From Sesamum alatum (taxonomy: Eukaryota > Streptophyta > Magnoliopsida > Lamiales > Pedaliaceae): DNA of 64,000 nt. The DNA is taken from assembly GCA_034509735.1 (NCBI GenBank), contig JACGWO010000006.1:5967001-6031000 (forward strand), written 5' to 3'. The translations under genes were made by a program, and so were the position numbers. Shown piece by piece: positions 11,976 to 23,306 of the stretch. How positions within the stretch are numbered: the first letter of the stretch is position 1; each line of letters opens with the position of its first letter. The notes under the pieces are model-generated. The model was not told the origin of the DNA. It saw nothing but the letters and a program-made list of their open reading frames with translations, and searched no databases.

Positions 11976-12513
11976 TCCGGTAACTAGTAAATATCAATAT
12001 ATATTCTTTATTTGGCAGTGTGAGCATATGCTTCGTTTTCCATCTGTAGTAATTGTTAGATGTGTGTAAGAAGCTATTCGGTAGATATTCCTAGGGAGCA
12101 ATCTTTTTTTGTTGTGGTTCCTGTCTGCGCTCGGCCCGTATTTACTGATGTTTGACCCAAAACAGACGTGCTAATACATATGAGGGTGTGGTAATCTGAT
12201 TTGCTAACAGCTTGAGTATATGTAATTAAAGAAATGACGATTGCAAATGATGTGTATTGCATCAGTTTGATTTGCTATGGCTTGCATGTAATGATAATTT
12301 GTTCTGCCGTTGATCTCTTTAATTCGATCAACGAGTACACCACCGTTGTGTCGTTTTGCCTCCTGTCTTTGACCTTTCTCTGCTGCAAATGTGTATGCCT
12401 TCTCATGCACAAGCCACTGCCAACATGTTTGCACACACTTATTACATAATAATTGATTTAGATTCGAAGCAACGTAGAAATAAGACGGACATACATAAGT
12501 ATCTATCTCTCAT
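11976..12513. other. PP2C 3' flank, no further gene
   Basis: This stretch holds the presumed 3' UTR of the phosphatase gene. I see no clear AATAAA near the expected end and no other coding signal. Confidence 0.5.
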
Positions 12514-12758
12514 TCGAGTAATAATTTCATTTACACCTCTTAACCTATGGTCTGTTTATATAAATCATCTCTATCTTTTGAATAATTACAGAAACCACTC
12601 TTGACAGATGTTGATGTATTCTGTGGGGAGGGGGTGTATGTGTAATATTTCAAAGACTAGGGATGGTTTGTGTAAATATTGTTGATGTTTTTGGCCGCTT
12701 GTGCATGGGTGATTTGTGTAAACAGATCATAGATTAGAGGATGTAAATGTAATTATCC
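12514..12758. mobile_element. Foldback MITE, family C
   Basis: The left end 'ttacacctcttaacctatgg' is the inverse of the right end 'agattagaggatgtaaatgt', with 'gtctgtttatataaatca' facing 'tgatttgtgtaaacagat'. The unit is about 245 bp, non-coding, and just beyond the PP2C 3' end. Close relatives lie at 13970, 55059 and 61831. Confidence 0.65.
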
Positions 12759-13189
12759 GTTTATTCAATTGGTTTGTGTGTGTTTTGGGGATGGTGGGTA
12801 TGGAATAGGATATGTGATGTTACATGTCATCCCATGTGCAACTGTCTGAAGGAATCCTAAGCATTGTGTAAAGGACATGGACTATACGCCATTCCCTTTC
12901 CAACTTCTTTATGAAGCAATAGTCTTAACATTGCACTTTTTCCTTATGTTCAAATCTTACATCTTAGCAAGGAAAAAAAGGTAGTGAAAATATTGAACAG
13001 AAAGTGTAAAGAAATGCCCCTTTTGTTATTATTATGAGTGCTACTTGTTGATTAGAAATTACATATTCATGGTATCAGTTACCACTTTTTCTTTTCAATT
13101 GCTACGTCATTACATTCAAACTTAAATATTTATTTAATATATTAATATTTTTAAATCAATCAACATATTCAAAGTAAATAAAGAAATAA

Positions 13190-13260
13190 GATACTACTAC
13201 TAAAGGTATCTTATATCCTGCATTCATGGGACTCGAACTCGTTTAACTTGAGAAATATAC
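13190..13260. mobile_element. SINE-like tRNA-related fragment
   Basis: 'gggactcgaactcgtttaac' resembles the box-B segment of the SINE families elsewhere in this window. The preceding 'actactactaaagg' resembles the 38.15-kb and 55.74-kb copies. The match is short, so the call is tentative. Confidence 0.3.
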
Positions 13261-13610
13261 TTCATTTGAAGATGGATTTGATTTGCTGTATGTCTGAAAG
13301 GTAAGCTGCAAATATTTTAAATATTTGTTTATGGCTTTACAAAACATATATTTCATTGTGTTTTAGCTTATTTTTTTATTTATTTTATATAATATTTTTT
13401 TAGTAAACGGACACCCATCTTTATTTTTTTAAATAAAAGAAAAATACTTGAAAAAGAGAACCAAACTAAACCAATCCCTAAATGTGGCGAGCTCTAACAA
13501 TATACTCATTACAAAAGATGCTTTACCCTTAAAAATAATTGGTCGATGTGACATGTTATTCTTGCGGACATATGATAAAAAAATTTCGTTTTAAAATATA
13601 TTATAAGTAA

Positions 13611-13632
13611 AATATATATATATATATATAGC
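13611..13632. repeat. (TA)n microsatellite
   Basis: About ten uninterrupted TA dinucleotides. Confidence 0.8.
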
Positions 13633-13969
13633 TCAATATATCATATTTTAAAAAGAAGACAGAAAAGAAATAAATTTAGAAGTATTATTGACATGATAAA
13701 AAATTAGTGTCGCAACATAATTAACTATTTTTGTGAATAAAAGAAGGATTTCCTCTCTCTCTATATATATGTATAATTTGCAAACGTTAAACACGTATAT
13801 GGTTCTATTATGGCAGTGCGGCATATTTGAATCATTATTTTTTTGTCTGACTATTTTTACTAGTGAGAAAATCATTTTTGTCCACTGATTGGAACTTTTT
13901 ATTTATTTTTTTTTTCTAAATTGAGCTTCTCTTCTTAAATGTTTCTTTCCAGGCCAACACATAATTTAA

Positions 13970-14302
13970 GGTATAATTATTGTATACTCTTTGATTTATG
14001 ATTTATTCATACAAATCATCTTTGTATTTTTGCATTATTATATAAATCACTCTTAACAGACAAAAAATAATAATTTATATAATGATATTGATAATTTTGT
14101 TGTGTATAATTTTTCAAAAAATATGAAAAATTTGTATGAATGATGTTAACATTTCTACGAAGTGTATGTGCAACTTTTTACAAAAGAGATACTTTGTGTA
14201 AATGATGTCGACAGTTCTAGTGGATGTATTGTAATTTTTCAAAAAAATTAAAGTGATTCGTGTAAACAGACAATAAATCAAGGACGTACACATAATTAAC
14301 CC
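13970..14302. mobile_element. Foldback MITE, family C
   Basis: The left end 'ggtataattattgtatac..tgatttattcatacaaatca' faces the right end 'tgattcgtgtaaacagacaataaatcaaggacgtacacataattaacc'. It has internal 'gtgtaa(at)gatgt' repeats and no coding capacity. It lies between the convergent PP2C and PRP38 genes. Confidence 0.55.
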
Positions 14303-15053
14303 ATTTAAAAATCAATAACAAACGTCGCAGACCATCAATAGCATGAAAGTCTTTTCTCTTCAGATTTGCACATATATACACATAAGAAGACATTAATTGT
14401 ACATGCTCACACGAGCAACACATCAGAGAGAGAGAGAGCATAAAGTAAGTAATAGATGAGCTGTTCTTGAGCAAAATTCAACTGATAATAGATACAATCA
14501 GTCAAATTCCAGAAAAACAACAAACTTGAACAAAGTGCTTATTATTAATGCACTGTTGAACCATTCAATTTGATGTTAGGAGAATACAGCTTTGCATAGT
14601 TAAGACAAGTTTGGAAACAGCAGCAACAGCAGCAGCAAGGATCACAAATTTTTTATCAACAGTCAAAGTAGGCTTCATCAACGCCTACTACTACTAGCAT
14701 AAGACTAGTGCATTTTCAAGGGCAATCCTTTTGGTTTCTCAATTCTTTTGTAATATGGCCGCTGTAAGATGCTTCCCAAAACAAAAGAGCATCACACTAT
14801 AGAAATCCGTACCTGAATTTTCCGGCAGACAGCGATTTTGTTTTTTCTCTTACCACAAACTTCCGAGGTTCTTCCCTGCCCTTTTTCCAGCTGCAGGGTC
14901 GGATGGTTCCCTGGACACAATTCAATCCAGCATTGTGTGCCGTACGAGAACTGAAGACACGAAAAGAGAAACAGGACTACCTTTCATCCATCAAAATCAA
15001 CAGAAACAAGATAGTGGAGGTAATAGAGCCAGCAGCAGCATTCAAAACCACTC
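14303..15053 (-). other. PRP38 gene 3' flank and 3' UTR
   Basis: This follows the PRP38 stop codon on the minus strand. It contains a CAG/CAA triplet run (about 14617-14640), an AG run near 14424-14440 and otherwise ordinary sequence. The polyadenylation site is not determined. Confidence 0.45.
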
Positions 15054-18000
15054 TCACAATTTGAGGGGCTTCAGTCCAAGAGATGCCCTGAGCCTATTTT
15101 GTTCCGCAATCTCAGGATCCGGATGATCTGTTCCATCATCTTTATTTGCCTTCTCTTTCTTCTTTCTCGGCTCTGCCCGAGCATCCTCAGACCTCCCCCC
15201 ACGCCTTTTAGGACTAGCACTGCTACGAGGCCTTTTGCGACGGTCATCACCATCACGGTCTTTGCGATCTCTACTTCTACTTCGGCTCCTTGAATGGCTT
15301 CTCCTCCTCCCACGCTCCCTATCTCGTCTTTCTCGTTCCCTGCCTTCCCTTTCCCTCTCCCTCTCCCTCTCCCGGTCTCTTTCATGACCATAATCTTTTT
15401 CATCTCTTGGGCGACGCCTATCTCTGTCTCTTTCTCTATCTCTTTCCCCATCTCTATCACGTCCTCTTCCACGATCTCTATCATAAACTTTGTCATAATC
15501 ACGCTCTCGATCATAATCTCGATCCCTGCAAGTGCACATAAAGGTTCATCTGAAGTCAAAACCCACAGAATCCAACTAGAGGAAATCCCTTTTTCTTTTT
15601 GGTGAGAGATGGGGTGCAAGAGTATGGTTATTTTGCAAATTAGGAGTTTTAATTCTTGGTGTTCTGGGGAAAAACGAACGAATAGCAGCAGCAGCAATAG
15701 ATACAACAGAAACAGGTACATGGTTCGTTTTTACGTTAACTGACTGCCATTTAAAAATATATATATTACAAAGCTGACATTCACAGAATTTAATACAGGT
15801 TTTACACCCACAACCGCTTCAACTATATTTAAAAAATGAACAATGAGGTACCAATTGAAAAATAAAGAAGCAACCAACTGTATTAGATGTTTGACATTGA
15901 TACCAAACCCCGATTAATTGAAGTCGGCAGCATAAAAAGATCGTAATAAACAGGATACCAAAGCCAACAATGGAACCAACGCATTCAGAAAGTAGAACTA
16001 TTTCAAAGAGCATAATTGTTTGATCCATCATACTTCTCAGCTGCACACTGTCAGTGCAGAGAAACCTGGCAGGACCAGAAATATCTTATTCTAGGAAGCT
16101 GTTACAAGCCACACAGGCTTGAAATGCCATGGTGGGTGGACAATCATCATACAAATGAAGTATGTGCCAATTGTGTATATAATTGGTAAAAGTAACAGCT
16201 TCCAACTACTTATCACTGGATTGAAAACACCACAAAAGTCAAATCCTTTTTTTTCCCCGCCGCACTGGTAGAATATGAATTGCAAGTAACATATAACCCA
16301 AGTTACCAAACTAAATTCTCATACTTGAAACATAGACTAACTTTCCAGCATTGGTTGTCAGAGACAAATCTAACATGGTTTCCTTGTCTAGTTAAAGAAT
16401 TGGGAAGCTGACAAGCCTGACATTTCGTTCGAGTGAGTAATAAGTATCATAGTAATCACTTCAAACAGCCAAGAAAACCTTCATCACCAAAATAAATGCC
16501 ACGGCTTATGTGCAGAAAGCAGAATACAGACTAACTTAAGAAGGCACGTATATCACATGCAAAAAGAGATACCTGTATCTATGATTATCTCGTCTCCTAT
16601 CTCGACCTCTTTCCCTAGTTGGACTTCGCGCCCCATAGTAATCCTGTTGCGCAAGAACAAACTAATAAGAGCAAGTCATGAACAAGGAACCAACCAACAC
16701 AAAGATAAATCAAGCTTTTAAAATTAGATTGACTAATAGACCTTGTCATGGGCCTCCTGGCCGCCAGAATCTAATCCATCTGCAAGTTGGTCATCTTCAT
16801 CCTTCTCTTCTTCCTCTTCAAAATCATCTTCAAGAGCACTTCTCCGAGGTTCTAGTGAATCAATGGTTTCAAGGGTCAATCTGAAAGGATAAATATAAGC
16901 AGATATGAGGACCTGAAACAAGAAACAATGATCACAATAAAGACTGATAAAAATCACGACAAAAGCAACTATGAAACAAGTCAGAATATGGAGATGTTCA
17001 AAGAGATGATAGATCAAAATGTTTACAGACCAAGGGAGCCAATCCAATAATCATCATCTAACTGAGAAATGGCCCATTTCCTTACACAAATAACAATATT
17101 AACCCATCACAGAAAGTAAAAGAAAAACTTGTTCCATCTGATTTCTAGTAACTGAAGTTGCTGAATGTGGACTTACTCCTGAATAAAAGTCTGTCCATAT
17201 ATTAATACAAAAAATTATTAAAGAAAATGCATATTAACACAGATTGGTTTTATCAGCATATCACAAACATTTTCTTCAAGGCCTAGCTGATTCATGCTAT
17301 TTTCATTTGGTATGTAGAAAAGATCACCAGTTGCAAACTTTTACGAGTTAAAATCTGTTTTGTCAATCAAAGTGCCAAATATAGTCATATTTAGAACTTA
17401 ATGTAAAATTTCATTACGTTTGTTTTAAGTCACCTCATAAATCTAATTAAGAGTTGAAAACTAAGTTCTTTTATTACCACTTAAGTATTAAGTAAAGATT
17501 AACAAAAGATTGTGAATAATTGTAAAAACTAAACAATAAAATGTGAATTGCAAATTTTAATGTATTAGCATGTGTTGGTAGGTAGCATCATGAAAAAATT
17601 CCTCAGTTGGAAAAAAAACTAAAAAGAGACAAACCTACATGCAAAACGCTTTACTGGCATAAAGATATGTGCATGAACTATGCCAGGTTAACAGGAAAAA
17701 AAAAAAGCAATTCTAGCAGCACCATACACCAAAATCAGGTGTCAGTACCTTTTTCGGATTCGGGGCAGAACAATATCACAAGAATAATCCCTTGTCAGAA
17801 GCTCATTGATAAACTCATCAACATGAGTCAATGTGAACTCTGAGGCCATTCAACCAAAGTACAAAAGGAGTTAGCATGTAACATAATCTATATTGTATGT
17901 ATGATACAAAATACTCAAGAGAGGTTAGACAATCTGACTTCCATCATTTAGCTTTAGCCTCAACTTTCGGTAGTCATTGTACAACGGTTCCAGGTAACGA

Positions 18001-18864
18001 TATACATCAACATCTGTTCCTGTGAGGCGCAAATAGAAGGCTCCAAGTGCACGAACATATCTGCAGCCAAAACGAATATTGTTCTTGAAAATTGTATTGA
18101 TGTTCTGGAGGAGGAAGAGAAAAATAAAAAAAACTTTAGAAACTGGTCTCAGAAAACACTCATTTTCCAACGGAAGGAAATCAGAGTTTGCGCAGCATAT
18201 TAAAAAATTAACAACAAAAATACTTCTATTCAAATATGAACAGACTTTTCATGAATTCTAATGATATGAGGTCCAAGACGCTACCACTTGCATATATAAA
18301 ACGAGAAATGAAATAAAATACAATTAACATATGGTAAGAGTAACTTGTTTAACAAAGCTTACAACAATAACTACATAGAGTTTGACATCATCTGCTTTCA
18401 GGCATTAGAAACCGGAATTAGAAATACTCAAATTCGAATTTGGACAGATTCTATCTCTGAATTCTAACCCTACGAATACAAATCCACAATATCAAGGAAC
18501 CGAAGCCGAAGCCTCACCATCCGAATCACAAATAATTCCATTCAATTTGAGTCGAATAACCAATAGAAACTCACTTGTACTCAGGATTTTTTATGAATTC
18601 GACAACGATTTCCTTGTCGGGCTGAATCTGAAGCATCTTCATGACAAGGCACATAAAAGGAGTGGGCTTGCGGTTGCCGCCGTGCGTGCCGCCAAGGTGG
18701 TCGATCTCCATGGCCTTGTCGACGAGGGTCTCGGCGGTGAGGCCGAAGCACTGCTCCTTCCAGTAAGTGTTTTGGTATATCTTGGTGCGCAGAATCTTCT
18801 CCACCAAGTTCTGAGGGTTCGTTCCCCTTATGCTCTTCGCCAGCGGGTCCGTCCGATTCGCCAT
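15054..18864 (-). CDS. PRP38-family pre-mRNA splicing factor
   Basis: PRP38 proteins act in the U4/U6.U5 tri-snRNP and spliceosome activation, in the nucleus. Coding exons, 5' to 3' on the minus strand, are 18864-18575, 18060-17939, 17839-17749, 16880-16742, 16643-16573 and 15525-15054, which give 394 codons. The PRP38 domain fills about residues 1-170, with MANRTDPLAKSIRGTNPQNL at the start, YWKEQCFGL (34-42), GGNRKPTPFMCLV and YVRALGAFYLRLTG (98-111). An acidic stretch follows (about 185-198), then an RE/RD/RS-rich tail from about residue 218. A conserved-looking end (LRASLGLKPLKL) closes the protein. The ATG is the only one that supplies the family N-terminus. Every junction is GT-AG and keeps the frame. 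The closest protein I recall is Arabidopsis At2g40650, whose tail is shorter. The gene is convergent with the PP2C gene. Confidence 0.93.
15344..15440 (-). repeat. Low-complexity RE/RD-coding repeat in PRP38 exon 6
   Basis: On the + strand this is a tract of 'ctccctctccct' hexamers and 'tctctatctctttc' variants. On the minus strand it encodes alternating Arg-Glu and Arg-Asp. The frame stays open throughout. Such a repeat can change copy number without shifting the frame. Confidence 0.7.
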
Positions 18865-18889
18865 TGAAACTCAATTCACATACAGACAA

Positions 18890-21181
18890 GGTTGGACAAA
18901 AATTTCAATTTGAATTTGAGAGAGAAATTTGAAAAGAGAAAGACCCACCAAAATCATCAATGAGAGTACAATTTTAGGGTATTACACCCCTAATTTGTAT
19001 TCCTTGTGCTAATAGTTATTTGCATCCACGTCCCTAAAGTTTTGGTTTTTCACATTTTTTAATATTAAAAAATATCTCATTTTGTATTATATGTATTATT
19101 ATAAAATAAAATAAAATTATCGTGCTAATTTTTGAATATTCAACTCTATCCTTTAATTTTATTTCTTTACTTTATAGAAGAATTTGGTAAAAATAATAAT
19201 TTTAATATTTATTAATAATTTTAATATTATAAAAAAAATTTCTCTCAACCTACTATTCTACGTTCTATTACCTTACTTTTTCATATTTCTTTTTCTAATA
19301 AATTTTAATATATAAAATAATAATTATAATTTTTTTTATCTCTCACCTCACCTTACGATTTTTTTCTTCTTACGTATTTTTTTCTTTTTCATCTCTTCAC
19401 ATTTCAGAAGTTTCTATTTTCTCTTCATCCACATTGTATTTTCTTTTTATATGCTCGCAGTGATTATATAAGACGACTAATTATTTTATTAAAAATCCTA
19501 TTTACATTTTATTTAAAGACTAAAACACCTCTAATATAATAAATATATACAAGCAACATATTATATTTCTTAAAAATAATTTAGAGGTAATGCTTAAAAA
19601 TAAAAATACAAAAATGAGGATTTCAAAATTGAAGCTTTGAAGATCTTTTCAACTATATGCAATAATATTAATTTAATATAAATAGAGTAGTATATAAATA
19701 AATTAAAAGAAATGAGAGGCTAATGTTTTAATTTAAGTCATAATAAATAATTTGAATGAGTGGTAACCATTATGTGAATTATAACTTAAATTCTTTTATG
19801 AGGATTATGAAAAGTAAAAAGTTAGTAAATTCAATTTATTATCCTCATAAATTAAAACAATATATTGATTTTAATGAAAAGAATAATATCATAATTAAAT
19901 AAGTTTGCTTCTTGAAATGCATGATTTTTGAAAACTATATAAAAGAAAAAAGTAAAAATCTAAGCCTTTATTAAAATACTTACATATTTCATTTGAATGC
20001 ATATTTAATAAAATATTACAATTTTCTTATAGAGTACAATATCCAATTTAAATTATCAAGCTGAAAAATATATAAAACACACATTACAGTTTATCTATAA
20101 AACAAATAACAAAATTCCACCTTTTTTTAGTTTTCTAAAAAAATAAACGAACCTTGTACTATTAAAGATAACTATTTATTTAGTACAATCTTGTACTTCA
20201 TTTGAAATTTATGCATTAAATTGTTCTTAATTATATATTTGTGATTATTATTATTGGATCGAAATTAACACATCTCTTTTATAACTTTGGTATATATTAG
20301 ATAAGGAATATTTAATTCTTAATTGAAATTTTAATAGAATCTTGGGTAAAAAACAATGACCTCCCTTGAAGTTTAACATAATTACGAATATCTCTTATTG
20401 TTTCAAAAATTATAAATAACCCCCTCAAATTTGTAACCGTTTAATAAATAATTCATTTTCATCTATATTTATGGGTGAATTGAACAAAATGCCCTTATGC
20501 AAATTGAATTATTTTTTGAAAATTTCTAAATTCTTTTGGACAAAAATGCGCAGAGAGAGGTTTCTTATATTTTTTATTTTTTTTTACATGGATGAGCTAT
20601 AATGTAATTTGTCTCGACCGAATTTTCTACAATTTTTTAAGAAAAATCAAGGGCAAAATGGACCACTTCAGGTCAATGGTTAAAAATTACAAACCGGAGG
20701 GGGGGGGATATATGTAGTTTTTAAAACAACGAGAGATATTTATAATTATGTCAAATCTCATGAAAGATAGATGTAATTTACCCCAAAATCTTTGATAAAT
20801 ATATATATGTACATATATATAAGAGGGGTCATTGCCAAAAATTAAAACCCTAGGAGAGATGAATGCAAATAACCCACAATATAATTGGATGGAGTAAGAT
20901 GTTATTAACCTTTTTTAATAACTTTATTTAAGTATTTATAAGATCATAATAAAATATTATTCTTAATATTTTAAAATTACAAAACAAGTCTAACATGTTT
21001 ATTCCATAGGACATCCAAATTCGGATCGAGCGCAACTGGGATCAAGGGAAATTCTAGCTCGAACCTACTTCGATTAAACCTGAACCAATTATATGACAAG
21101 TACAATACACTTGTCGTGATTGGTGTACAATTTAAGGAAAGTGACCAATCACACTTACTCTATGATTGGTTTAATTCTATC
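18890..21181. other. PRP38 upstream region and AT-rich spacer
   Basis: Bases just above 18864 are the presumed 5' UTR and promoter of the PRP38 gene. The rest is AT-rich DNA with one family A foldback element (20344-20783). No other gene is supported. Confidence 0.55.
20344..20783. mobile_element. Foldback element, family A
   Basis: The left end 'gggtaaaaaacaatgacctc..tttaacataattacgaatat' mirrors the right end 'atatttataattatgtcaaa..gatgtaatttacccc'. The interior shows the family's 'aaaatgccctta' and 'cgcag(a/g)gaga' segments, shared with copies at 24048, 38371 and 42648. It is non-coding. Confidence 0.6.
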
Positions 21182-21186
21182 AAACC
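21182..21186. repeat. Left target-site duplication AAACC
   Basis: The 5-bp direct repeat directly before the left LTR terminus TGATGGGG is identical to 23806-23810. Five bases is the usual duplication made by plant LTR-retrotransposon integrases. Confidence 0.8.
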
Positions 21187-21662
21187 TGATGGGGATACAA
21201 CCTCATGAAGCAGTAAAAGACTGAAATGCCCTCGAGAGGCCCCAAAATCATGAATATTGATGCAGGTTCGCACATAAGCTTAGCGGGCCGGATTCGGCGA
21301 CCCGACCCGGCCCATAATAGAGGCCAGGTGTCCAAATGAAGACCTTCGATGCTGAGGTATATCGGACGAAGCACACGAAGCCACGTGGACCGTACAGGTA
21401 CGGACATTTGGTATTATATATACTGCGCCTACGCCACATTTAAGGCAAGTTACTGTTGATTACATTCGACCAGGATATTACTATCAGTTCGCCATTATTC
21501 ATCTCGACCAGCGACTGACTTAAGCATCGGAGTGTCTACGCCGGCGACCCTCCCGGCTAGTCTCACGTGCTTGTTTCCTCTCAGGGTACTCGTCTGGGAG
21601 CTTGCGAGATCGAGTCAAGGTTACCTGATCTAGGTGAACGTACGCGATCAAGTTGGGCGACC
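21187..21662 (+). repeat. Left LTR of the inverted-LTR element, forward orientation
   Basis: It starts TGATGGGGATACAACCTC at the outer edge and runs inward. By eye it matches the reverse complement of 23307-23805 at roughly 95 percent. Differences are mostly single transitions plus one indel of about 17 bases near 21300. It stops at 'gggcgacc' and lacks the last eight or so bases (CGGATCA) present in the other copy. A 'tattatatata' TATA-like segment near 21412 would drive transcription inward. Confidence 0.85.
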
Positions 21663-21671
21663 TTAACTCGA

Positions 21672-23258
21672 CTACGTTATCTCCTCACTTTGTTCAACAT
21701 TCAAAACGAACTCCTTCCTTTCCGAACTTCCGTATCTCGCGTACCTTTTCCGCGACCTCGCTGAGTCGCCCCCAGTGGGCCCTCCCGCGATCGTGTGTAT
21801 GACCCCTGTCACAGGGGCATTGTCGCGTGCGACCTCATCTTGCTTATCTTCTCTTCTATTCTCCCTTGCTCTGAATCTATCCCTGCTGTGGTGTCTACTC
21901 CTAGATCGTTCTCGTCCTCTTTCTCGGTGTTCCCTCTCCCTTTCGAAATGGCGAGGCTCTCTGACGTAATCCTTAAAGTACCCTTGTCTAACTAACCTCT
22001 CAATTTCATCCTTTAGTTGGTAACAATCCTCTGTATCATGTCCCTTTTCTTTGTGAAACTTACAGTATTTATTGCCCAAGTATCTTTTCGATGGTGTAGC
22101 TCGCGTCCTTTTCGGCCATTGGAGCACGTTTGCTTTTTCCACCATCATCATTTGTTCCCTGGAGGCTCTCAATGGGGTATACCGATGGAATCTGGGTTGG
22201 TATGGTGCCTCGTGATCTTTCTCAGATCGCACCTTACGATCTCTGCCCTGGTCTCTAGTTCGCTCTCGTCCTCTACCTCCTATCCATTCCCCATCCTTCA
22301 TTGCGTTCATTTCTTCCTCATCAATATACTTCTGGGCCATTTTCATTAACTGTTCTACATCCTCTAGTGGGTCCCTTGCCAATGCTGAAGCGAACGGGCC
22401 CTTCTTTAGTCCATGTATGAGAATGCTGATCATCATGTCAATTCTAAGGTCCTGGACCTCTAGGGTCTCATTGTTAAATCTCCCGACGAAGCTCTTTAGT
22501 GACTCATCCTCTTTCTGCCTTATCGTACGCTTTTGCTTCTTTTTGCTCGCAAAATGAAATGCGAACTTCTGTATCAGCTGCTCATAAGTCTCAATAGTTC
22601 CACTAGGCAAACTAGTGAACCATTCTTGTGCTTTTCCTGTTAGAGTAGTCAAAAACAATTTAGCATTAATTGAATCGGATTGACCATAGAGATTCATTAC
22701 CAGGTCGAATGCAGCGACGTGCTCCTGCGGGTCTTTGCTACCATCATATTTAGGCAAATCTGGCATTCTGAAGTGTGGATCTAGAGTTTCTGTGAGGATT
22801 CTGTTAGAAAAAGGTGAGTTCCTGTTCTGTGCCACTATCTCGCCTCGGCGTTTGAGCTCGCTGATTTGGGCTCCTAGTCGTTCAATTTGTCGACCCACAT
22901 CTTCTACCTCAGCCTTCGATATCGCTGGTTCCCTCCTTTTACTCTTCTCCTTCTGGCTAGACGCCGCATCCGACACTTCCAGCACCGCACCTTTCACAGG
23001 CGCTTCTCTACTAAACTCCTCTCTCGTTTCTTCGATTTCCCTCTCCTTGAACAGTTGTCGTTTCGCAGGTTCGCGAACTATCGGGGTAGCTGTCCTCCGC
23101 TCATACTCCACTATAGCATTCCTACTAGCCTTTTTACTAGCCTCCTCTATCATTCTTTGGAGTTTATCTCTAGTAATCTATATTACTTGTTCGTTTTGCC
23201 TTTGTGAATTGCCTTCATTATCTCCCGAGAACTGATCCCTCCTTGACGGTCCTTCCAT
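21672..23258 (-). pseudogene. Ty3/gypsy-type gag, truncated, with one in-frame stop
   Basis: A 493-codon open frame runs from ATG 23153 to TAG 21672. A more likely original start is ATG 23258 in the same frame, interrupted after 26 codons by TAG at 23178-23180. The retrotransposon gag core is recognisable (LTGKAQEWFTSLPSG, then FGRFN-like SFVGRFNNE). A Lys/Arg-rich stretch follows, then a CCHC-like knuckle variant (CKFHKEKGHDTEDCYQLKDE) and an Arg-rich tail. Translation ends at ..SEEIT exactly at the junction with the left LTR, where related polyproteins continue towards protease. No pol domains are present. It is a retrotransposon relic, not a host gene. Confidence 0.85.
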
Positions 23259-23286
23259 CTCGAACAACAGTGATCCTCTCAGAAGT

Positions 23287-23304
23287 TTCCCACAGACGGC
23301 GCCA
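23287..23304 (-). other. Primer-binding site of the gag element
   Basis: Two bases inside the right LTR, the minus strand reads TGGCGCCGTCTGTGGGAA. TGGCGCCG-type sites are typical tRNA primer sites of plant Ty3/gypsy elements. The same 18 bases occur twice in the TRIM array (60370-60387 and 60890-60907). Confidence 0.7.
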
Positions 23305-23306
23305 AC

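Noticed and set aside
15290..15605. Plus-strand Pro/Leu/Ser-rich frames opposite PRP38 exon 6
   Set aside because: They are antisense shadows of the repetitive RE/RD region.
15071..15721. Long minus-strand frame rich in Met, Ile and Glu overlapping the PRP38 tail exon
   Set aside because: It is a shifted reading of the RE/RD-coding repeat. It runs across the exon 6 acceptor into the intron and resembles no protein, whereas the Arg-Glu frame splices correctly to upstream PRP38 exons.
18547..18889. Frames of about 100 codons on both strands over PRP38 exon 1
   Set aside because: Only the minus frame starting at 18864 reads as PRP38. The others are shadows in the same GC-richer exon.
21775..23235. 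Several plus-strand frames across the gag region
   Set aside because: They are antisense readings of gag and have no domain of their own.
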